Source: DAHUYF01 sp035623985
GTDB lineage: Bacteria > Pseudomonadota > Alphaproteobacteria > ATCC43930 > CGMCC-115725
Assembly (NCBI GenBank): GCA_035623985.1
Contig: DASPSJ010000067.1
Coordinates: forward strand, 1-64,000
Reading direction: 5' to 3'
Length of the DNA stretch: 64,000 nt
Below are positions 52,566 to 61,078 of the stretch, piece by piece. The notes beneath the pieces were generated by a model that saw only the letters and a list, made by a program, of their open reading frames with translations, was not told where the DNA came from and did no database searches. A program made the position numbers and the translations under genes. Position 1 is the first letter of the stretch, and each line of letters begins with the position of its first letter.

Positions 52566-52774
52566 GTGGAGCGCCGCTCATCAAAACCATTCTCCATATG
52601 CCGAACCCTGTCCCCGCAGCCGAGGTTCGAGTGAAGCGCGGAGCGGGCGCTTGGCGGCCTCATCAACAAAAGTTCGCTGAGTCCGCTTCGCTGTTCTTGG
52701 CCCCTTAAGGCGGACCGACAGCTTTCGGCACATACCTGCCCGCTCTCCCGCGTGGGCCGACGGACCTGCGCACC

Positions 52775-53833
52775 CTACTCCACCGGTCCCTCTTCCGCGA
52801 GGCGCGCCAGCGCCTCGGAGCGGTGGCCTTTCTGGTGGAAGTAGTTGGCGCGGTAGAATTCCAGCACGAAGTCGCGGTAGAGCGCCGGCGGATAGCGCGC
52901 GGGATTGCCCGGGCCGGTGCAGCTCGGCAGGCATTCGATCAGCGTGTCTGGGTTGGGGCTGTGGAAATAGGCGATGGAATAGCGGTCGGCGCCGCTGTCG
53001 TTGAGCACGCCATGCGGCGTCGACAGGAACCGGTCGTTCGACCAGCGCCGCATCATGTTGCCGAGATTGACCAGGAAGGTGCCGGGGACGAGCGGCGGCG
53101 CCAGCCACCGGCCCGAGGGCAGCCGCACCGCAAGCCCCGGCACCTCGCCGCGCGCCAGCACCGTCATGAAGCTGTTGTCGGTGTGCGGCGCCTGACCGAA
53201 GAGGTTGTCCTCGGCCGCGTCCTGCGGCGGATAGTGCAGCAGGCGCAAGGTGACATGCGCCTCGTCGGCGAAAGCGCGCGCGAAATGGTCGGGCGGCAGG
53301 CCGAGCGCCACGGCGAAGGCCGGGAGCATGCGATCGCACAGTGCTTCCATCGCCTTGAGATAGGCCATGATGTCCTCGCGGAATCCGGGCAGCCCTGCCG
53401 GCCACTGGTTGCGGCCGCGCAAGGGCTTGCCGGCGATCACGTCGGGATGGTCGGGACCGCGGTCATGGCTGACGAAGAAGCTCTCGTTCTGGTTGGGCCG
53501 CGTCGCCTTGTGCACGGTGGAGGCGCCCTGCACCGAGGCGTTGACCGGGAGATAGCCGATATTGTTCTCGTTGAGCCTGAGCGCGAGCTTCTCTTCGAGC
53601 GGCAGAGCGTGAAAGCGCCGCGAGGCGGCAAAGGCGCGCTCGACCAGCGCGTCGGGCACGCCGTGACTGGCGATGTAGAAAAAGCCCACGCTCTCGCAGG
53701 CCTCGCGCACCGCGCGCGCCAGGGGCTCGAGCGCGCCCGCCTCGCCGGCGAAGAACGGGCCGTAATCGATCACCGGGATCGCCGCCGCGGCGGCTTCGGC
53801 GTCGCTTGCTGCCTGCTGCTTGAAGAGATGCAC
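52775..53833 (-). CDS. 2-oxoglutarate/Fe(II)-type oxygenase, isopenicillin-N-synthase-like
   Basis: A 352-residue non-haem iron oxygenase. An N-terminal DIOX_N domain (IPVIDYGPFFAG, ESVGFFYIASHGVP) is followed by the jelly-roll with the iron triad: His and Asp in APHTDNSF and His in STPHGVLN. The 2OG-binding Arg lies in RYSIAYF. The family hydroxylates or oxidatively cyclises varied small molecules; plant-type and bacterial secondary-metabolism members share this layout. It follows the hydantoinase gene (same strand) after a hairpin. Substrate unknown. Confidence 0.9.
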   Translation of the reverse strand: MHLFKQQAASDAEAAAAAIPVIDYGPFFAGEAGALEPLARAVREACESVGFFYIASHGVPDALVERAFAASRRFHALPLEEKLALRLNENNIGYLPVNASVQGASTVHKATRPNQNESFFVSHDRGPDHPDVIAGKPLRGRNQWPAGLPGFREDIMAYLKAMEALCDRMLPAFAVALGLPPDHFARAFADEAHVTLRLLHYPPQDAAEDNLFGQAPHTDNSFMTVLARGEVPGLAVRLPSGRWLAPPLVPGTFLVNLGNMMRRWSNDRFLSTPHGVLNDSGADRYSIAYFHSPNPDTLIECLPSCTGPGNPARYPPALYRDFVLEFYRANYFHQKGHRSEALARLAEEGPVE

Positions 53834-53916
53834 GATCGCCTCCTTCCGCTCAGACCGCCGGCCGCACGATGTCTGTCCTCATTCCGCACGGCATCATCCA
53901 CCCACCTCATCCTAAA

Positions 53917-53946
53917 TCCTTCTCCGCCCTAAAGTGCGGAGAAGGA
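53917..53946 (-). terminator. Hairpin downstream of the hydantoinase gene
   Basis: TCCTTCTCCGC (53917-53927) pairs perfectly with GCGGAGAAGGA (53936-53946) over 11 bases, with an 8-base loop. On the minus strand it begins nine bases after the hydantoinase stop. The following tract has only a short T-rich run, so intrinsic termination is probable but not certain. The arms resemble a common GGAGAAGG-type intergenic repeat. Confidence 0.6.
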
Positions 53947-53954
53947 CTTGCCAC

Positions 53955-55385
53955 TCACACCGCGGGGCGCGCGCGGATTTCCGGGGCGATCTTGCGCGGC
54001 AGAAAGGCGCCGTCGCGGGGATCGCCGAGGAACGCGCCGTCCTCGACCACGATCTTGCCGCGCAGGATGGTCATCGACGGCCAGGCGGCGACCTCGCGCC
54101 CTTCCCAAGGGGTGTAATCCGTCTCGTGCAGCGTGGCGGCGGTGAGCACGCGCTTCTGGCGGGGATCGAGCAGCACGATATCGGCATCCGATCCCACGGC
54201 GAGCGCGCCCTTGCGCGGATAAAGGCCCAGGATCCTGGCGGCGTTGGTCGAGACCAGGCCCACGAACTCGGCGAGACCGTAGCCGCGCCGTGCCACGGTC
54301 TCGGTATAGATCAGCGATAGCCGCGGCTCGATGCCGGCATTGCCGCCGGTCGTATCGTCGATGCGACGGCCCTGCAGCTTGACCTTGAGCGGGCAGCAGA
54401 TCTCGTCGGTGCCGATGCATTGGATGGCGCCGCCGCGCGTAGCATCCCACAGCGCCTTCCGATCCTCGGCGAATTTCAGCGAGGGATAGGTGTGATAGAT
54501 CTGCCCGCCCGGCCGCTTGTAGTCCTCGGCGCCGTAGAGCAGATACTGGTGCAGCGTCTCGCCATAGATCGGCGCGCCGCGCGCGCGAGCCTCGGCGATG
54601 GCGCGCACGCCGGCCGCCGCCGAGGTGTGCATCATGTAGAGCGCCGCGCCTTCGATGTTGGCGGCGAGCCGGATGACGCGGTTGAAGGAGAGATCCTCCG
54701 ACAGCGTGTTGTGCACCTCGGCCATGTTCTCGAAGCCGGTGCGCTCCTCGCGCGCCAGCTTCTCGTACAGGTGCATGACGATGTCGTTGTCCTCGGCGTG
54801 GATCGCGGCGATGCCGCCTTTGCCCGCGGTGACCTTGAGGATCTCCCAGATGTCGCCGAAGCCGATCATGCGGCCGCGCCGGCTGAGCGTGATGTCGGTG
54901 GTGAAGATCTTGACGCTGGCGTGACCCTCGGCGATGGCCTCGCCCAGTTCGCCCAGGATGGCGGGCGGGATCTTGCCCTGCAGCATGAGGTGGAAGCCGT
55001 AATCGCAATGGCAGGCGCGCGCCCATTCCCTGCGGCGGCGCTCGATCGCGTCGGCGAGACGCTCGCCCGGGTTCCACATCGCGAAGTCGATGATGGTCGT
55101 GGTGCCGCCGAAGAGCGCGGCGCGGCTGACCTGCGCTGGCGGTCCGCTCAGCGTCGGCTGCGCCTGGCCCGGCATCGGAATCGGCCAGGAGCAGTGCACA
55201 TGCGGATCGATGCCGCCGGGGATGACGAGCTGGCCTTCGGCGTCGACGATCCGCGCCGCGCCGATCGGCGCGAGGCTGCCCGGCCCGCCGATGGCGGCGA
55301 TGCGGCCTTGCGCGATGCCGAGATCGGCCGGGGTTGGCCCCGAGGGCAACACCGCGGTGCCGCGCGACAGAATGAGATCAAGCAT
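53955..55385 (-). CDS. Dihydropyrimidinase/hydantoinase-family amidohydrolase
   Basis: A 476-residue cyclic amidohydrolase with a TIM-barrel metal site. Metal-binding residues are in GIDPHVHCSWP (HxH), HASVKIFTTD (the carbamylated Lys), IAAIHAEDND, and ALYMMHTSAA, with a catalytic Asp in QCIGTDEICC. The proteins of this family open cyclic amides such as dihydropyrimidines or hydantoins to N-carbamoyl acids. The gene is divergent from the AtzG-like/amidase pair; together they could take a cyclic ureide to an amide and acid. Substrate inferred. Confidence 0.9.
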   Translation of the reverse strand: MLDLILSRGTAVLPSGPTPADLGIAQGRIAAIGGPGSLAPIGAARIVDAEGQLVIPGGIDPHVHCSWPIPMPGQAQPTLSGPPAQVSRAALFGGTTTIIDFAMWNPGERLADAIERRRREWARACHCDYGFHLMLQGKIPPAILGELGEAIAEGHASVKIFTTDITLSRRGRMIGFGDIWEILKVTAGKGGIAAIHAEDNDIVMHLYEKLAREERTGFENMAEVHNTLSEDLSFNRVIRLAANIEGAALYMMHTSAAAGVRAIAEARARGAPIYGETLHQYLLYGAEDYKRPGGQIYHTYPSLKFAEDRKALWDATRGGAIQCIGTDEICCPLKVKLQGRRIDDTTGGNAGIEPRLSLIYTETVARRGYGLAEFVGLVSTNAARILGLYPRKGALAVGSDADIVLLDPRQKRVLTAATLHETDYTPWEGREVAAWPSMTILRGKIVVEDGAFLGDPRDGAFLPRKIAPEIRARPAV

Positions 55386-55599
55386 GGCCGCCGTTTTCCC
55401 TCATGCCGCAGGAGGCGCGTAGGGCTTGGCCGCGATGCGACGCATGGCATCGCCGATGAGCAGGATCGGCGCGTCCGCCATGCCCTCCTCCCCGCCGCCA
55501 ATAGTCCCATTCGGGTCGGCGGCGGGCAAGGGCGCAGGGTGGGTTTGCCGCCGGCCCGCGCCATCGCCTAGGCTCATCCAAGCGCAGGAGGAGCCGGCC

Positions 55600-55782
55600 A
55601 TGACCCAATCCCTTCGCGACCAGGCGCGCGCGCTCGGGCTCGACCGTCTCGCGGACGAGCATCTCGCCCAGCTCGAGCGGGCGCTGGCGGCGATGGCGCG
55701 CCATCTGGAACGCCTGCCGCGCGACCTGCCGCCGGCGCAGGAGATGGCGCTGATCTTCCGGGCGAAGGGCGCGGCGGAATGA
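55600..55782 (+). CDS. AtzG-like small amidase accessory subunit
   Basis: A 60-residue, all-helical protein (RDQARALGLDRLADEHLAQL, ERALAAMARHLERLP, ending in FRAKGAAE). Size, helix pattern and position directly before an amidase, with an ATGA overlap, match the AtzG/GatC-like chaperone-type subunits of AtzE amidases. Such subunits wrap round and stabilise the amidase. ATG 55600 has AGGAGGAG upstream. Too short for an alignment-based call here, so context carries much of the weight. Confidence 0.72.
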   Translation: MTQSLRDQARALGLDRLADEHLAQLERALAAMARHLERLPRDLPPAQEMALIFRAKGAAE

Positions 55783-57176
55783 GCGAGCTTGCCTTTCTCG
55801 GCCTTGCCGAGGCGAGCGATCTGCTGCGCCGGCGCCGGCTCTCGCCGGTCGAATACGCCAAAGCGCTGCTCGCGCGCATCGAGCGCCTCGACCGCCGCTA
55901 TCATGCCTTTATCGCGCTCGCGCCGGAGCGCGCGCTCGCCGCCGCGCGCCAAGCCGAGGCGGAGATCGCCGCCGGGCGCTGGCGCGGACCGTTCCATGGC
56001 GTCCCTTACGCGCTCAAGGACATCATCGATGTCGCCGGGCTGCCGACGACGGCGCATTCCAAGCTGCTGATCGGCGCCGTCGCCACGGCGGATGCGGCAG
56101 TGGCCGCGCGTCTCGCCGCGGCGGGTGGCGTGCTGCTCGGCAAGCTCTCCACCCATGAATTCGCCATCGGCGGCCCGTCCTTCGACCTGCCCTGGCCGCC
56201 GGCGCGCAACCCCTGGAACCCGGACCATTTCCCCGGCGGCTCCTCGAGCGGCAGCGGCGCCGGGCTTGCGGCGGGCTTCTTCCCGGCGGCGCTCGGCAGC
56301 GACACCGGCGGCTCGATCCGCAACCCGGCCTCGCAATGCGGCATCACCGGCCTGAAGCCGACCTATGGCCGCGTCAGCCGGCGCGGCGTGCTGCCGCTCG
56401 CCTTCTCGCTCGACCATGTCGGGCCGATGACGCGCACGGTGCGCGACAACGCGCTGCTGTTGCAAATCGTCGCCGGGCACGATCCCGGCGATCCCGCCAG
56501 CGCCGACGAGGCCGTGCCGGACTACGCCGCCGCCCTCGGCCAGGGCGTCAAGGGCTTGCGGATCGGCGTCATTCGCCACTTCTATGCGACGGATATGGCG
56601 GGCGATGGCGAGATGGTGGCGGCGATCGAGGCGGCGCTACGGCTCTTCTCCGAGGACGGCGCCGAGATCCGCGAGATCACCCTGCCGCCGCTGCAGGATT
56701 TCAGCGCTTGCGGCCAGATCATCCTCGCCGCCGAAGCCTATGCCGTGCACGAGCGCTGGCTGAAAGAGCGGCCGCAGGATTACGGCGTGCGCGGGCGCGA
56801 GCGGCTGCTGGCGGGCGCGAGCTTGCGCGCGGCGGACTATCTGCAAGCGGTGCGCTGGCGGCTCAAGCTGCGCGACGCGGCGGCGGCGGCGTTTCGCGAG
56901 GTCGATGTCGCCGTCACCGCCTCGAGCCTCGATCCCGCCTGCCGCATCGATGACGACGAGGCCCTGGCCCGGACCTATTGGCGCCAGGCGCGGATGCCTT
57001 TCAACGTCACGGGCCAGCCGGCGCTGGTCATCCCGGCCGGTTTCGCCAAATCCGGCCTGCCGCTGTCATTGCAGCTCGTCGGCCGGCCGTTCAGCGAGCC
57101 CATGCTCTATCGCGTCGCCGCGGCCTATGAGGCGGCGACGCAATGGACAAGGCGCCATCCCGCGGGGTTGGCTTAG
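55779..57176 (+). CDS. Amidase-signature hydrolase, AtzE-like
   Basis: A 465-residue amidase-signature enzyme. Lys in VPYALKDIIDVAG (near 75), Ser in GGSSSGSGAGLAAG (near 150) and the nucleophile Ser in GSDTGGSIRNPA (near 174) form the Ser-cisSer-Lys triad. The start overlaps the AtzG-like gene by four bases, so the two products are probably made in equal amounts. In the s-triazine pathway AtzE with AtzG deaminates 1-carboxybiuret; here the substrate could be a related ureide from the hydantoinase. Alternatives: GatA-like or urea-amide hydrolase. Confidence 0.9.
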   Translation: MSELAFLGLAEASDLLRRRRLSPVEYAKALLARIERLDRRYHAFIALAPERALAAARQAEAEIAAGRWRGPFHGVPYALKDIIDVAGLPTTAHSKLLIGAVATADAAVAARLAAAGGVLLGKLSTHEFAIGGPSFDLPWPPARNPWNPDHFPGGSSSGSGAGLAAGFFPAALGSDTGGSIRNPASQCGITGLKPTYGRVSRRGVLPLAFSLDHVGPMTRTVRDNALLLQIVAGHDPGDPASADEAVPDYAAALGQGVKGLRIGVIRHFYATDMAGDGEMVAAIEAALRLFSEDGAEIREITLPPLQDFSACGQIILAAEAYAVHERWLKERPQDYGVRGRERLLAGASLRAADYLQAVRWRLKLRDAAAAAFREVDVAVTASSLDPACRIDDDEALARTYWRQARMPFNVTGQPALVIPAGFAKSGLPLSLQLVGRPFSEPMLYRVAAAYEAATQWTRRHPAGLA

Positions 57177-57234
57177 CTAAAGCCGCCACCCAGGAGCAAC
57201 GGCACATCGCGCCGCAAGCGGCCAGCCGGCACGG

Positions 57235-57317
57235 TGCGGGCTTTCGCGGTTGCATCCTTCGACAGGCTCAGGGGCAACCGCTGCCGCCCGCCAGCGACGA
57301 CGCTATGCGTCGCGCTA
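57235..57317. repeat. Dispersed intergenic palindromic repeat, copy B
   Basis: Matches 6774-6843: GTGCGGGC, then TCGCGGTTGC ... GCAACCGCTG, then CGCCCGCC and CGACGAC. Between the palindrome arms this copy has TTCGACAGGCTCAGG, a short motif I recall as common in alphaproteobacterial spacers. It lies between two convergent genes and its end overlaps the 57315 gene stop by only a few bases. Confidence 0.55.
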
Positions 57318-57776
57318 AGGCATCAGCCACCAGATCATGTCGTTGCGTTCGCCGCACTCCGCCGCCGAGCGATAGCGCTCCAAGGCAACCACCACCGGAC
57401 CCTCGATGCGGCGCGTCTCCGGCACCGCCGCGGCGCAGCCGTCCCGGGACACGCCGTGCAGGCTCACGACCACGTTCGGCCAGTATCGCGCCGTATCGAT
57501 ATCGATGTCGCTTTCGCGGAAATGCCGCCGGATCGCCTGGCGCAGCGCCGTGGTCGGCTGCGGCACCCAGGGCGCCCGCAACTCGTCGGCCGCGCCCAGC
57601 AGCTCGCGCCGCAAGGCTGGACCGGGCGGCTCGAAGGCGCGATAGACGCCATATTCCGCGCTCCAGCTCGCCAGGACGGCCAGCACGATCCAGAGAGCGC
57701 GCGGCAGGCGGCGCGTCGTCGGGTGACGGCGGAGGGAGCCGCGGGGAAGCAGTTGGATCGAGGTCGCGGTCGACAT
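57315..57776 (-). CDS. Membrane-anchored protein of unknown function
   Basis: A 153-residue protein. A basic N-terminus (RRHPTTRRLPR) is followed by one hydrophobic helix near residues 28-46 (LWIVLAVLASWSAEYGVYRA) and a ~105-residue periplasmic part. That part has two cysteines (DGCAAAV, AAECGER) that could form a disulfide. Topology is inside N-terminus, outside C-terminus. No family recognised. It is convergent with the amidase gene and followed upstream by a non-coding stretch. Confidence 0.65.
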   Translation of the reverse strand: MSTATSIQLLPRGSLRRHPTTRRLPRALWIVLAVLASWSAEYGVYRAFEPPGPALRRELLGAADELRAPWVPQPTTALRQAIRRHFRESDIDIDTARYWPNVVVSLHGVSRDGCAAAVPETRRIEGPVVVALERYRSAAECGERNDMIWWLMP

Positions 57777-58132
57777 GGCCCTTCCTCTGACGTCGCAAGG
57801 CCGAAAAACGCCCTACCTTATCTTCGGGGGCCGCGGACGCGACGGCTGTGACCGGCGTCACAGCGGCGCGAGGCACCGCGCCTTCGCCGGAGCCGTCCGC
57901 TCAAGAAGGTGCGATGCAAACCGGCGATGGCGGACCGGTGTTCGTCGTCATGGCAGAGCCCGGCCATCCGCGCTTTCCCGCGGCCGTCGCACCGGATGCC
58001 AGGAACGAGGCCGGACCTGACAATGATGAATTGCAATATGGGTCGCTGCGGCCTCGGCGCGAGGGCGCCGCGGTGGCTCGGCGCGGATTTTCTTGATAGG
58101 GTGCAGCCAACCATAAAACCTGGGAGATGCCG
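57777..58132. other. Divergent intergenic region before the TRAP operon
   Basis: 356 bases between the divergent 57315 gene and the TRAP substrate-binding gene. Short open frames occur on both strands, but none has a good start or recognisable content. A GGGAG site at 58122-58126 serves the TRAP start at 58133. Promoters must lie here, although no clear boxes or operator were found. Confidence 0.45.
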
Positions 58133-59134
58133 ATGAGACCCACCCTGGCCCTTGCCGCCCTGCTCGCCTGCCTGTCGCTCGCGCCCGCCCGCGCCGACGA
58201 GCCGATCGTCATCAAATTCAGCCATGTCGTGGCGCCGGACACGCCCAAGGGCAAGGCGGCGGAGAAGTTCAAGGAGCTGGCGGAGGCGCGCACCCACGGC
58301 CGGGTCAAGGTCGAGGTCTATCCCAACAGCCAGCTCTACAAGGACAAGGAGGAGCTCGAGGCGCTCCAGCTCGGCGCGGTGCAGATGCTGGCGCCGTCGG
58401 TGAGCAAGTTCGGCCCGCTCGGCATCAAGGAATTCGAGGTCTTCGACCTCCCCTTTATCTTCCCCTCGGTGGCGGCGCTGCGCAAGGTCAGCGACGGGCC
58501 GATCGGCACGGAGCTGTTCAAGAAGCTCGAGCCCAAAGGGATCATCGGGCTGGGATATTGGGACAACGGCTTCTCCGTCATCGATTCCAACAAGCCGCTG
58601 CGCACGCTCGCCGATTTCAAGGGCATGAAGATGCGCATCCAATCCTCGAAGGTGCTCGAGCAGACCTACCGGGATCTCGGCGCCCTGCCGCAGGTCATGG
58701 CCTTCTCCGAGGTCTACCAGGCGCTGCAAACCGGCGTCGTCGACGGCGAGGAGAACACCCCCTCCAACATCTACACGCAGAAATTCTACGAGGTGCAGAA
58801 ATACCTGACGGTGTCGGACCACACCTATATCGGCTACGCCCTCATCGTGAACAAGAAGTTCTGGGAAGGGCTGCCCGACGACATCCGCGCCGAGCTCGCC
58901 AGCGCCGCCAAGGACGCCACCGCCTATTGCAATGGGATCGCCGAGACCGAGAACGCCGAGGCGCTGGCCAAGATCAAGGCCTCAGGCACGGTCGAGTTCA
59001 TCACGCTGACCCCCGAGCAGAAGGAGGAGTGGCGCAAGGGTCTGCTCCGGGTGCATGAGGAGATGGCGTCGCGCATCGGCAAGGACCTCATCGACGAGAT
59101 CCACAAGGAGACCGGCGTCAGCGCGACGCAGTAG
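58133..59134 (+). CDS. TRAP transporter substrate-binding protein (DctP family)
   Basis: A 333-residue periplasmic binding protein with a signal peptide (PTLALAALLACLSLAPARAD). It begins the mature part with IVIKFSHVVAPDTPKGKAAE. The central motif KGMKMRIQSSKVLEQTYRDL includes the Arg that usually grips the carboxylate of the ligand, and GVVDGEENTPSNI is typical of DctP. ATG 58133 was chosen over 58127 because GGGAG is properly spaced only from 58133. First gene of a complete dctPQM-type operon; ligand is probably an organic acid. Confidence 0.93.
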   Translation: MRPTLALAALLACLSLAPARADEPIVIKFSHVVAPDTPKGKAAEKFKELAEARTHGRVKVEVYPNSQLYKDKEELEALQLGAVQMLAPSVSKFGPLGIKEFEVFDLPFIFPSVAALRKVSDGPIGTELFKKLEPKGIIGLGYWDNGFSVIDSNKPLRTLADFKGMKMRIQSSKVLEQTYRDLGALPQVMAFSEVYQALQTGVVDGEENTPSNIYTQKFYEVQKYLTVSDHTYIGYALIVNKKFWEGLPDDIRAELASAAKDATAYCNGIAETENAEALAKIKASGTVEFITLTPEQKEEWRKGLLRVHEEMASRIGKDLIDEIHKETGVSATQ

Positions 59135-59188
59135 CGGCGACGGGCGAGGTTGCCCGGCAGGCAGCACCCTGCCCGCCGCTCGACGCCT

Positions 59189-59764
59189 ATGCTCAGGCTT
59201 CCGCTCCGCATCCTCGACCGGCTCGAGGAGATCCTCATCGCCAGCCTGATGGCGGCGGCGACGGTGATCACCTTCATCGCCGTCGTCCATCGCTATCTCT
59301 CGACCGTGCCGGGGATCCAGGACTACGCCACCCAAATCGACATGACCTGGGCGCAGGAGCTTTGCGTCTACATGTTCATCTGGGTCGCGAAGTTCGGCGC
59401 CGCCTATGGCGTGCGCACCGGCATTCATGTCGGCGTCGACGTGCTGGTCAACCGCCTGCCGCCCGGCCCGCGCGGCCTGGTCATCCTCTTCGGCCTCTTC
59501 TGCGGCGCGCTCTTCACCGGCATCATCGGCTCGCTCGGCGCCCGCTTCGTCTGGGAGATCGCCCAGACCGACCAGGTTTCGGCCGACATGGAAGCGCCGA
59601 TGTGGCTGGTCTATCTCGCCATCCCCTGCGGCTCCTATCTCATGTGCCTGCGCTTCCTCCAGGTCGCCTGGCGCTTCGCGCGCACCGGCGACTTGCCGTC
59701 GCACCGCCACGCCCGGGTCGAGGGCATCGAGCCGCCGACCGGCAGCGCGGGCGAGCCCATATGA
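59189..59764 (+). CDS. TRAP transporter small permease (DctQ family)
   Basis: A 191-residue inner-membrane protein with four helices: LIASLMAAATVITFIAVVHR, a second near CVYMFIWVAKFGAAYGVRTG, GLVILFGLFCGALFTGIIGS, and WLVYLAIPCGSYLMCLRFLQ. DctQ-like small subunits support the large DctM permease. ATG 59189 was taken rather than the upstream ATG, since the helical region begins after it. It overlaps the DctM gene by four bases, 54 bases after dctP. Confidence 0.92.
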   Translation: MLRLPLRILDRLEEILIASLMAAATVITFIAVVHRYLSTVPGIQDYATQIDMTWAQELCVYMFIWVAKFGAAYGVRTGIHVGVDVLVNRLPPGPRGLVILFGLFCGALFTGIIGSLGARFVWEIAQTDQVSADMEAPMWLVYLAIPCGSYLMCLRFLQVAWRFARTGDLPSHRHARVEGIEPPTGSAGEPI

Positions 59765-61047
59765 ACGCCGCGATCATCTTCGCCCTGCTCTTCGCCCTGA
59801 TGCTGACGGGGATGCCGATCTCGATCTCGCTCGGCCTCACCGTGCTCACCTTTCTTTTTGCCATGACCGAGGTGCCGATCGAGAGCGTCGCCTTGAAGCT
59901 CTTCACCGGCATCGAGAACTTCCAGATCATGGCGATCCCGTTCTTCATCCTGGCCGGCAGCTTCCTCACCCATGGCGGCGTGGCGCGGCGGATGATCGCC
60001 TTCACCAGCGCGCTGGTGGGACACTGGCCGGGCGGTCTCGGACTCGCCGGCGTCGTCGCCTGCGCGCTCTTTGCGGCGATCTCCGGCTCCTCCGTCGCCA
60101 CGGTGGTGGCGATCGGCTCGATCATCCTGCCGGCGATGATCGAGCACGGCTTCCCCCGCCGCTTCGGCGCCGGCGTCATCACCACCTCCGGCGCGCTCGG
60201 CATCCTGGTGCCGCCCTCGATCATCCTGGTGCTCTACGGCGTCTCGACCAACACCTCGATCGGCGCCCTCTTCATGGCGGGCGTCGTGCCGGGCCTGACC
60301 TTGGCGGCGGCGCTGGCGCTGCTCACCTGGCTCTACGCCTGGCGCAACCGCTTTCCCCGCATGCCGCGCGCCTCCTGGAGCGAGCGGTTGCGCGCCTTCC
60401 GCGACAGCGTCTGGGGCCTCTTGCTCATCGCCATCGTGCTGGGCGGCATCTATAGCGGCGCCTTCACGCCCACCGAGGCGGCGGCGGTGGCCGCCACCTA
60501 CGCCTTCGTCATCGCCGTCTTCGTCTACAAGGACATGCCGCTCGCCCGCGTGCCGAGAGTGCTGCTGGACGCCGCCAATATGAGCGCGATGCTGCTCTAC
60601 ATCATCACCAACGCGGTGCTGTTCTCCTTTCTCATGACCTCGGAGAACATCCCGCAGGCGATGGCGGCGTGGATGATCGGCAAGGAGTTCAGCCCCTGGG
60701 TCTTCCTGCTGGTGGTGAATTTCATCCTGCTTGCCGCCGGCAACGTCATGGAGCCGTCCTCGATCCTGCTGATCATGGCGCCGATCCTCTATCCCATCAT
60801 CACCCGGCTCGGCATCGATCCCGTGCATTTCGGCATCCTGATGGCGGTGAACATGGAGGTCGGGCTCTGCCATCCGCCCGTCGGCCTCAACCTTTATGTC
60901 GCCAGCGGCATCGCCCGCATGGGCATCACCGAGCTCACCGTGGCGGTGCTGCCGTGGCTCGTCGTCATGCTGGCTTTCCTCGTGCTGGTGACCTATTGGC
61001 CGCCGCTGTCGCTGACGCTTCCGCATTTCCTCGGCATCCGCTATTGA
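59761..61047 (+). CDS. TRAP transporter large permease (DctM family)
   Basis: A 428-residue permease with about 12 membrane helices. The conserved starts are GMPISISLGLTVLTFLFAMT, the motif GSSVATVVAIGSIILPAMIE and TSGALGILVPPSIILVLYG, with VMEPSSILLIMAPILYPI near the middle of the second half. It carries the ligand inward with sodium once the DctP protein has captured it. The start ATG overlaps the dctQ stop (ATGA). Ligand unknown. Confidence 0.94.
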   Translation: MNAAIIFALLFALMLTGMPISISLGLTVLTFLFAMTEVPIESVALKLFTGIENFQIMAIPFFILAGSFLTHGGVARRMIAFTSALVGHWPGGLGLAGVVACALFAAISGSSVATVVAIGSIILPAMIEHGFPRRFGAGVITTSGALGILVPPSIILVLYGVSTNTSIGALFMAGVVPGLTLAAALALLTWLYAWRNRFPRMPRASWSERLRAFRDSVWGLLLIAIVLGGIYSGAFTPTEAAAVAATYAFVIAVFVYKDMPLARVPRVLLDAANMSAMLLYIITNAVLFSFLMTSENIPQAMAAWMIGKEFSPWVFLLVVNFILLAAGNVMEPSSILLIMAPILYPIITRLGIDPVHFGILMAVNMEVGLCHPPVGLNLYVASGIARMGITELTVAVLPWLVVMLAFLVLVTYWPPLSLTLPHFLGIRY

Positions 61048-61078
61048 GCGGCGCTGCGTCAGCAGCCAGGGGGGAACA

